Below the pieces are notes generated by a model, which saw only the letters and a list, made by a program, of their open reading frames with translations, made no database searches and was not told the origin of the DNA. DNA of 12,082 nt. It comes from Anaerolineae bacterium (GTDB taxonomy: Bacteria > Chloroflexota > Anaerolineae > JACIWR01). Numbering within the stretch: the first letter of the stretch is position 1; each line of letters opens with the position of its first letter. The stretch is from positions 1-12,082 of the forward strand of contig JAGGZG010000104.1 of NCBI GenBank assembly GCA_021162125.1, written 5' to 3'. Below are positions 4,485 through 10,385 of the stretch, in pieces. Position numbers and translations under genes: made by a program.

Positions 4485-7331
4485 ATGGTTACCCCAAAGA
4501 CCGACCGGTACATTCCTCAGGAGATTGAACCCAAATGGCAGAAGAAATGGGAAGAGGACAAACTCTACCGTTCGGTGATTGACGAGAGCAAACCCAAGCA
4601 CTACGCCTTGACCATGCTCCCCTACCCCAGCGGCGATCTGCACATCGGCCACTGGTACGCGATGGCCCCCTCGGATGCACGGGCACGCTACATGCGCATG
4701 CGTGGATACAACGTCCTGTTCCCAATGGGCTTCGACGCCTTCGGCTTGCCGGCCGAGAACGCAGCCATCCGACACGGCATCCATCCTTTCAAGTGGACGA
4801 TGGCCAACATTGAAAAAATGCGCCGTCAGCTCCGCAGCATGGGCGCAATGTTCGACTGGGAACGGGAGGCCATCTCCTGCCTGCCCGGCTACTATCAGTG
4901 GACCGAATGGTTTTTCCTGAAATTCTACGACGCGGGCTTGGCCTACCGCAAGAAATCCACCGTGGATTTTTGCCCCAAGTGCAACACCACTCTGGCTCGT
5001 GAGCAGGTGTGGGGCGAGGACCGTCACTGTGAACGCTGCGGCACACCGGTGATCAAAAAGGAATTGGACCAATGGTTCTTCAAAATCACCGAGTACGCCG
5101 ATGAACTGCTCGACTTCAGTAAAATTGACTGGCCGGAGCGGGTGGTCACTATGCAGACCAACTGGATTGGTCGCAGCGAAGGGGCCGAGGTCACTTTCCC
5201 GATCGCGCCCGCGGACAGGGAGATGGAGACGGGGGGTGAGGGCGGTGAGAGCATCGTCGTCTTCACCACCCGGCCGGACACTCTGTGGGGGGCAACCTTC
5301 ATGGTGCTGGCCCCGGAGCACCCGCTGGTGGACAAGCTGACCACGCCCGAATACCGCCAGGCGGTGGAGGACTACAAACTCCAGGCCGCCCGCCAGAGCG
5401 AGATCGAGCGCCTGAGCACGGAGAAGGAAAAGAGCGGGGTCTTCATCGGCGCTTACGCGATCAATCCGGTCAACGGCGCGCGCGTCCCCATCTGGATCGC
5501 CGACTACGTGATGATGACCTACGGCACGGGCGCGATCATGGGCGTGCCCGCCCACGACGAGCGTGACTTCGAATTCGCCCTCAGGTTCGGCCTGCCCATC
5601 ATCCCGGTGATTGACCGCACGGACGGCGTGGCCAAAAGCTTCGTGGTACCGGACTCGATGCGCGCGGGCTTCGCGGACGAGCTGAAAGCGGCGGGCATCC
5701 AGTTCGAGGAAAAGGACGGGGCACTGCTCGTCACCCTGCACGGCAGCGAACAAATTGATCGTTACGTCGAACTGGCCCGCGCTCACGTCAAATCAGGGTA
5801 CTGGATCGAGGTGGTTGGTGCGCGCTGGGTCTTCATCTTCGACGATGGAGTGGTTCCCTTTGACGGCATCGAGGCCGATCAGGAGATCCTGGCCCGCTGT
5901 CAGGAACTGGAGCCGAGCGTGCGCCAGGCACGCACGTTAATGGAAATGCTGTACGGCGTCGAGTTCTACCGCGACGTGCTGTTCCACGCCGAATACGGCA
6001 CGATGATCAACTCCGGCCCCTTTACCGGTACACCGGGCGACGTGGCGGTCCAGAAAGTGACCGAGTGGCTGGAAGAGAAAGGCATCGGCAAGTTCGCCGT
6101 AAACTACCGGCTGCGCGACTGGCTGATCTCCCGCCAGCGCTATTGGGGAGCACCCATCCCCATCATCTACTGCCCGCAGTGTGGCACCGTACCCGTACCT
6201 TACGAGGACCTGCCGGTGCTGCTGCCGGAGGACGCGAAAATTCCGCCCTCGGGCGAGAACGCCCTCAAGTTCCACGAAGGTTTCCTGCACACTACCTGTC
6301 CCAAGTGCGGCGGACCGGCCGAGCGCGAGACTGACACGATGGACACCTTCCTGTGCTCGTCGTGGTATCACTACGCCTACCTCAGCCCGTACTGGATGGA
6401 GGGTGAGACACTCCACGCCGACTCGTATCCCGTGGACCCGGCCGAGGCACGTTACTGGCTGCCGGTGGACGTGTACACTGGCGGGATCGAGCACGCCACC
6501 ATGCACCTGATCTACACTCGATTCTTCACCAAGGTCATGCGTGACCTGGGGCTGGTGAACTTCGACGAGCCGATGCTCATGCTGCGCAACCAGGGAATCA
6601 TCCTCGGTGAGGATGGCGAGAAGATGTCCAAGAGCCGGGGCAACGTCATCGCCCCAGATAATCTGGTGGAACGGTACGGGGCGGACACGGTGCGCGGTTA
6701 CCTGATGTTTGGCTGGCGGTGGGAACAGGGCGGGCCGTGGGATTCGCAAGGCATCGAGGGAGTAGTGCGTTTCCTGGAACGGGTGTGGAATTGCGTGTTG
6801 GCCCCCGGATACGAAGGACCCGGAAAAGCCGAGCAAACCGAGACGCGGGCGCTACGCCGGAAAGTGCATCAGGCCATTCGCAAAGCTACGCAGGACATGG
6901 AAAACTTCGCCTTCAACACCTACATCGCCAACCTGATGGAATTGAACAACGCCATGCTAAAGGTCAAGGAGACCCCACTCTACGGCACTGAGGTATGGGA
7001 GGAAGCAGTGGAGACCCTGCTGTTGCTGCTGGCCCCCGCCTGCCCGCACATCGCCGAGGAGTTATGGGCACGGACTGGTCGCCCGTACAGCATTCACCAG
7101 CAGGCATGGCCGGTCTGGGATCCGGAAATCGCTGCCGAGGAGGTCATCACCCTGGTAGTACAGATCAACGGCAAGGTGCGTGACCGCCTCGAGGTGCCGG
7201 CCGACATCAGTGAAGAGAAGGCCAAAGAACTGGCATTGAACTGCGCCGGTGCGCAGCGTCACATGGCGGGCAAAACCGTGCGCCAGGTCATCTACGTACC
7301 CGGCCGGCTGGTGAACATCGTGGTCAAGTAG
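4485..7331 (+). CDS. leuS: Leucyl-tRNA synthetase
   Basis: 948 aa class I synthetase charging tRNA-Leu. HIGH is at 53-56 in the YPSGDLHIGH context and KMSKS at 713-717. Zinc-knuckle cysteines occur as CPKC/CERC (163, 166, 182, 185) and CPQC/CPKC (563, 566, 605, 608). The CP1 editing domain has TTRPDTLWG (261-269) and YGTGAIMGVPAHDERD (346-361), so proofreading looks intact. A C-terminal anticodon-binding region and a VQINGKVRD segment close the protein. It is longer than the usual ~860 aa, mainly because of an insertion at ~382-502 between the editing domain and the NSGPFTG motif. GGAGGAG (4471-4477) supports ATG 4485. It is third in the probable T-box-controlled leucine unit. Long minus-strand ORFs inside it are shadows. 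Confidence 0.97.
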   Translation: MVTPKTDRYIPQEIEPKWQKKWEEDKLYRSVIDESKPKHYALTMLPYPSGDLHIGHWYAMAPSDARARYMRMRGYNVLFPMGFDAFGLPAENAAIRHGIHPFKWTMANIEKMRRQLRSMGAMFDWEREAISCLPGYYQWTEWFFLKFYDAGLAYRKKSTVDFCPKCNTTLAREQVWGEDRHCERCGTPVIKKELDQWFFKITEYADELLDFSKIDWPERVVTMQTNWIGRSEGAEVTFPIAPADREMETGGEGGESIVVFTTRPDTLWGATFMVLAPEHPLVDKLTTPEYRQAVEDYKLQAARQSEIERLSTEKEKSGVFIGAYAINPVNGARVPIWIADYVMMTYGTGAIMGVPAHDERDFEFALRFGLPIIPVIDRTDGVAKSFVVPDSMRAGFADELKAAGIQFEEKDGALLVTLHGSEQIDRYVELARAHVKSGYWIEVVGARWVFIFDDGVVPFDGIEADQEILARCQELEPSVRQARTLMEMLYGVEFYRDVLFHAEYGTMINSGPFTGTPGDVAVQKVTEWLEEKGIGKFAVNYRLRDWLISRQRYWGAPIPIIYCPQCGTVPVPYEDLPVLLPEDAKIPPSGENALKFHEGFLHTTCPKCGGPAERETDTMDTFLCSSWYHYAYLSPYWMEGETLHADSYPVDPAEARYWLPVDVYTGGIEHATMHLIYTRFFTKVMRDLGLVNFDEPMLMLRNQGIILGEDGEKMSKSRGNVIAPDNLVERYGADTVRGYLMFGWRWEQGGPWDSQGIEGVVRFLERVWNCVLAPGYEGPGKAEQTETRALRRKVHQAIRKATQDMENFAFNTYIANLMELNNAMLKVKETPLYGTEVWEEAVETLLLLLAPACPHIAEELWARTGRPYSIHQQAWPVWDPEIAAEEVITLVVQINGKVRDRLEVPADISEEKAKELALNCAGAQRHMAGKTVRQVIYVPGRLVNIVVK

Positions 7332-7366
7332 ACCCCAATAGGCAGGACTCAGCTTGCCCCACCCCA

Positions 7367-7393
7367 GCCCTCCCCCGCAGCGCGGGGGAGGGC
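7367..7393. repeat. Strong GC-rich hairpin after leuS
   Basis: Perfect 12-bp arms (7367-7378 and 7382-7393) around a 3-nt AGC loop, 35 bp after the leuS stop. No T-run follows immediately; the nearest is TTTT near 7405. It could end the leucine transcript imperfectly, stabilise its 3' end, or be one copy of a REP-like palindrome. CCCTCCCCCGC-type palindromes are common between genes in environmental genomes. Confidence 0.6.
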
Positions 7394-7429
7394 GCAGAAA
7401 TCAGACTTTTACCCCCTGCAGAGAGACTT

Positions 7430-9355
7430 ATGATCGAGAAGCTCTCGCCATCCCCACACTTTGACCGGCGCGCCCACTGGGTCGCCCTGGGTCTGTGCCT
7501 GCTGGCCCTGGTTGGCTACCTGTATCATCTGGATGCCTGGCGGATGAACGACGACGAGGGAGAGTATCTTTACCAGTTTTGGCGCATGACCGAGGGCGAG
7601 ATGCCGTATCGCGATTTTTTGACTCCCCAGTTGCCCGTCTTTCTGTACACGGGGGCGTTGTGGATGAAGCTGGTAGGACACAACCTTTTCCTTTTACGGA
7701 TATTGCCCGTCCTGTTGGCTTTCGCAACCGGTGGTCTGATATTCGGCCTAGGCAAAAGGTTCGGCAATTCACCGCTCGCGCTAATGGGGATGCTCATCTA
7801 TCTGCTGCATCCCGAAGTCTATCGCCAATCGCGGTTTTTTCGCAACGAAGCCCTGTTTTTGTTCTTCGGCGTGCTGGGCCTATATCTTATGGTCGAATCT
7901 ATGTCTCATCGGCAGCGGTGGATGCTCGCCCTATCCGGTGTGAGCTTCGCATTAGCAACGCTTTGCAAGTTCTTTGGGGTGTTCTATGTCGGCGGAGTTG
8001 CACTATTTTTCGCGTGGCATTGGGTAAGTAGAGATCAAACCTGGCGCGAGGCTTTATACGATAGCCTTACCCTGGTGTTGCCGTATGGCCTCATCGTCGG
8101 CGCTGTCTTTGCGGGGTTCTATCTGGTCATTCCGATTTTTCCTCAGGCAGTGTTAGGCCACCATCTCATGCAGGGGCAAGGACTAAGCCGGTGGGAAGTC
8201 TTTCTCAAAGGGCTGAGATTCCTGACCGAGTATGCCTCGATGTATCCTCTCCTTGTGGGTATCGCCCTCGCCGCCTCGATAGGCGATTCACTCAAAGCGC
8301 GCAGGTGGACTTTTATCATCTGCCAAATCCCAACGGTGCTGGTTTTTCTGGTTCTATCAAGGAACTTCGGACCCCGTCACCTTCTCTATCTTGTACCTTC
8401 TCTGGCTCTCCTTTCTGCACTAGGGATACATACTGTAGTGGGCAAGTTGGGACGGTGGGGATGGTTAGCTGGTATTGTCCTGCTGAGCGCTTTGACCGCG
8501 CCGTGGATTAGGGCCGACCTTATGCGTGCCCATCAGAGTGAAGATGACACCATGTGCATCGCCAGGATCATTCAGGAGAACTCGACAGCGGACGACGTCG
8601 TGCTCGGAGATTTCCCCGGTCTCAATTTCTTTGCCCAGCGGCGCTCGACTTACCTGGGTGCGGCACTATCTATCGGGGCAGCATCCAGCGGCCAGATCAC
8701 TGGCGCGGAGTTGATTCAGGAGATTGTGGATGATCGGGTTAGGGTGATCGTCATTGATGTTCAGAGCTTCGCCCGCCATCTATCCCACATGCCAGACTTT
8801 GCGACGTTTTATCGCTATGTACGGGCTAATTTCGACCTGCTGGGAGAGTTTAGACGTGAGGATCAGGTGTTAGAGATTTATCACGCTACCCATCCACCAA
8901 CCTCGACTGACGATCCATTGTACATCGCTCACGTGCAAGTCGCCGATTTGGACGGACAGGTTGCATTGCTGGGCTATGACATGGACCACACCGTTATCCA
9001 TCCGGACGAAACGTTGAAGCTCGTACTTTATTGGCAAGCACAGACTCGTATGGAAACGGACTGGTCAGTGTTTACCCATTTGCTCGGCCCTGATGGGAAA
9101 GTATGGGGACAGATGGATCAGCTTCCCCTGAAAGGCTTGTTCCCCACGAGTAAATGGGGCAAAGGTGAAATAGTAGACGACGAATATACTATACTAGTTG
9201 CCCCGGATGCCCCACCCGGCGCGTATCACTTGGAAGTGGGGATGTACAACTGGATGACCGGTGAGCGTTTGCCGGTGTTTGATGCAGATGGTCAGCGCAT
9301 AACCGGAGATCAGATTCTGCTCGATCCCATAATCACCGTGCTCCCAAATCAGTGA
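7430..9355 (+). CDS. GT39-type (PMT_2/ArnT-like) membrane glycosyltransferase
   Basis: 641 aa polytopic GT-C enzyme. After the first membrane span (~16-33) comes the periplasmic NDDEGEY (40-46), whose Asp-Glu pair is the usual catalytic/metal position, then a TPQLP motif (~64-68) and about ten hydrophobic spans to ~residue 380. A globular region follows, and the last ~140 residues (from ~500) are predicted beta-rich (LYWQA, PPGAYHLEVGMYNW), a C-terminal module I recall from Chloroflexi glycosyltransferases. Likely role: transfer of a sugar from a polyprenyl-phosphate donor to a surface glycan, lipid or protein; donor and acceptor are unknown. The ribosome binding site before ATG 7430 is weak (GAGAGA, 7421-7426). 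Base composition is visibly less GC-rich than leuS, which may indicate separate acquisition. Confidence 0.85.
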   Translation: MIEKLSPSPHFDRRAHWVALGLCLLALVGYLYHLDAWRMNDDEGEYLYQFWRMTEGEMPYRDFLTPQLPVFLYTGALWMKLVGHNLFLLRILPVLLAFATGGLIFGLGKRFGNSPLALMGMLIYLLHPEVYRQSRFFRNEALFLFFGVLGLYLMVESMSHRQRWMLALSGVSFALATLCKFFGVFYVGGVALFFAWHWVSRDQTWREALYDSLTLVLPYGLIVGAVFAGFYLVIPIFPQAVLGHHLMQGQGLSRWEVFLKGLRFLTEYASMYPLLVGIALAASIGDSLKARRWTFIICQIPTVLVFLVLSRNFGPRHLLYLVPSLALLSALGIHTVVGKLGRWGWLAGIVLLSALTAPWIRADLMRAHQSEDDTMCIARIIQENSTADDVVLGDFPGLNFFAQRRSTYLGAALSIGAASSGQITGAELIQEIVDDRVRVIVIDVQSFARHLSHMPDFATFYRYVRANFDLLGEFRREDQVLEIYHATHPPTSTDDPLYIAHVQVADLDGQVALLGYDMDHTVIHPDETLKLVLYWQAQTRMETDWSVFTHLLGPDGKVWGQMDQLPLKGLFPTSKWGKGEIVDDEYTILVAPDAPPGAYHLEVGMYNWMTGERLPVFDADGQRITGDQILLDPIITVLPNQ

Positions 9356-9356
9356 C

Positions 9357-9385
9357 TTGACTTTTCCCTTCGCTTTGGATAGTAT
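9357..9385 (+). promoter_or_regulatory. Upstream promoter (P1) of the toxin-antitoxin-like cassette
   Basis: TTGACT (9357-9362) and TAGTAT (9380-9385) with a 17-bp spacer, starting one base after the stop codon of the glycosyltransferase. Each hexamer is close to consensus. It would add a second start about 56 bp upstream of the stronger P2. Confidence 0.6.
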
Positions 9386-9395
9386 TGCGTCCGTT

Positions 9396-9409
9396 GGCAG
9401 AAGTCTGCC
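9396..9409. promoter_or_regulatory. Dyad GGCAGA-AG-TCTGCC, possible operator
   Basis: Perfect 6-bp inverted repeat with a 2-bp centre, just downstream of the predicted P1 start and 3 bp before the P2 -35 hexamer. Two bases are too few for an RNA loop, so a protein-bound DNA operator fits better. Toxin-antitoxin operons are commonly autoregulated, but the antitoxin here lacks an obvious DNA-binding domain, so the binder is unknown. Confidence 0.4.
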
Positions 9410-9412
9410 GGC

Positions 9413-9441
9413 TTGACATTATGGGCACATCAGGGCATAAT
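9413..9441 (+). promoter_or_regulatory. Main promoter (P2) of the toxin-antitoxin-like cassette
   Basis: TTGACA (9413-9418) and CATAAT (9436-9441) with a 17-bp spacer; the start would be near 9448. The MITE-like element now lies between this promoter and the ribosome binding site at 9661-9666. Confidence 0.8.
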
Positions 9442-9540
9442 ACACTTGCTGGGCGTGGTCAAAGCCAGAGCGATAATCAAGTGGGAGTGTGGTCAACGGT
9501 ATCTTCTCAAAAAGTAGGGGCGGAAGTCACACCTTGCCCC

Positions 9541-9562
9541 GGCTGGATCGCCAGATCCAGCC
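9541..9562. repeat. Hairpin A inside the MITE-like element
   Basis: GGCTGGATC (9541-9549) and GATCCAGCC (9554-9562) pair perfectly over 9 bp around the tetraloop GCCA. Confidence 0.75.
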
Positions 9563-9567
9563 GCTGG

Positions 9568-9591
9568 GCGACGGATTGCCAAATCCGTCGC
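9568..9591. repeat. Hairpin B inside the MITE-like element
   Basis: GCGACGGATT (9568-9577) and AATCCGTCGC (9582-9591) pair perfectly over 10 bp around the same GCCA loop as hairpin A. The stems share the inner GGAT/ATCC but otherwise differ on both sides together. Confidence 0.75.
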
Positions 9592-9671
9592 GAGCGTGAT
9601 AGACGCCAGACTGCCCCTGCCCCAGGATATTGAGAAGATACAGTCAACGCTTACGCCAACGGAGGGCGGAA

Positions 9672-9998
9672 TTGGATGCAGCGTCAATTCTAGCTCTGTA
9701 TAAGCGAGCGGTACGAGAAGAACAACTCAAGATTTCGCTACACGCGGCTGAGGAAGCGCTTGCTGAGCACATCACCCGCCCCGAGATAGAGGAGGCTATG
9801 CTCAACGCACAATTGATTGAGGATTACCCGGATTGGTGGCTGGGGCCATCGTGCTTGATATACGGTCGGACTGATGCCGGGCGCGCTCTGCACATAGTCG
9901 CGTCCTATTCGGGCCTGCCGGTCACTATTATCACTGTGTATGAGCCCCATCCCCCTAAGTGGGTCACGCCAACTCTGCGAGGAGGCCATAAGTCATGA
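9672..9998 (+). CDS. DUF4258 protein, probable toxin of a toxin-antitoxin pair
   Basis: 108 aa from the chosen start. The DUF4258 pattern is visible: ISLHAAEEALAEHI (residues ~21-34, with His24), EIEEAM, L-I-EDYPD (48-54), SCLIYG, a GRALHIV strand (70-76) and a TVYEP (88-92) near the end. DUF4258 proteins are small, compared with RelE/MqsR-like folds, and often paired with YgiT-type zinc-finger proteins; RNase activity is plausible but unproven. TTG 9672 is preferred because GGAGGG (9661-9666) lies 5 nt before it and the family similarity starts here. The in-frame TTG at 9630 is the end of the MITE-like inverted repeat and has no good ribosome binding site. It overlaps the next gene by ATGA. 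Confidence 0.8.
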   Translation: MDAASILALYKRAVREEQLKISLHAAEEALAEHITRPEIEEAMLNAQLIEDYPDWWLGPSCLIYGRTDAGRALHIVASYSGLPVTIITVYEPHPPKWVTPTLRGGHKS

Positions 9999-10234
9999 AA
10001 TGTGTAGTTCAGGGATGCCCCGGCGAGATGGAACAGCGCCGGATTGTGCATACGTTTGTGCGTGATGGAAAACCCATTGTAATTGAAGACCTGCCGGCGC
10101 TGGTCTGCCCGGTTTGTGGATACACCGTGTTGGACTTGCGCGTACTGGACACCCTGTTTGCCCTTGATCCAGAGACTGAATCGCCGGTGAGACAGGCTCC
10201 CGTGTTCCGCCTGTCGCTGGCTCCAGCGGCGTAG
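9995..10234 (+). CDS. YgiT-type zinc-finger protein, probable antitoxin
   Basis: 79 aa. Cysteines Cys3 and Cys8 (CVVQGC) plus Cys38 and Cys41 (CPVC) form a likely zinc site as in the N-terminal domain of MqsA/YgiT antitoxins. A central VHTFVRDGKPIVIEDLPALVC segment is typical of the family. It ends soon after the domain, so the C-terminal helix-turn-helix that lets MqsA bind DNA is absent. The first pair is spaced C-x4-C rather than the common C-x2-C. ATG overlaps the stop of the DUF4258 gene (ATGA, 9995-9998), and AGGAGG (9980-9985) precedes it by 9 nt, indicating translational coupling and toxin-first order. It likely neutralises the DUF4258 protein. Confidence 0.83.
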   Translation: MKCVVQGCPGEMEQRRIVHTFVRDGKPIVIEDLPALVCPVCGYTVLDLRVLDTLFALDPETESPVRQAPVFRLSLAPAA

Positions 10235-10385
10235 GTCGTTGTCATTGGACGTTGCCAGTATTCCGCCGGCACCTGACCCAACAGCCCACCCTGTCCATCG
10301 TCCGCCAACAGCGCATCCAGCACTGCCCACGCGGCCGGCAAGAGATTCCCCCTACGTCACTTGCTCGTCCCCATCGAATGGAACC
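10235..10385. other. Gap between the antitoxin and the second glycosyltransferase
   Basis: 151 bp with no terminator, promoter or plus-strand gene that I can support. On the minus strand 10245-10341 reads as about 33 codons of coding-like sequence, possibly a gene remnant (see findings). Confidence 0.4.

Larger units (their letters stand above)
9499..9641. mobile_element. MITE-like element, 143 bp, non-coding
   Basis: The ends are perfect 12-bp terminal inverted repeats: GTATCTTCTCAA (9499-9510) and TTGAGAAGATAC (9630-9641). Directly outside them are GGTCAACG (9491-9498) and AGTCAACG (9642-9649), an 8-bp direct repeat with one mismatch, as left by transposition. The interior holds GGGGC/GCCCC tracts and two hairpins with the same GCCA loop. 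No transposase fits in this length, so movement would need one supplied in trans. The parent insertion-sequence family is not identified; 8-bp duplications occur in several. Confidence 0.72.

Noticed and set aside
4365..5786. 473-codon open frame on the minus strand
   Set aside because: Antisense to leuS, whose motifs (HIGH, editing domain, zinc cysteines) are in the plus frame; the minus translation shows no recognisable motif and is a high-GC shadow.
5937..6836. 299-codon open frame on the minus strand
   Set aside because: Also antisense to leuS across the KMSKS region; shadow ORF.
9541..9591. Two-repeat CRISPR-like array
   Set aside because: The units are palindromes with different stems and no spacer-length interval; there is no cas gene.
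9630..9671. Longer N-terminus for the DUF4258 protein starting at TTG 9630
   Set aside because: This TTG is part of the MITE-like terminal inverted repeat, lacks a ribosome binding site, and the extra 14 residues do not fit the family.
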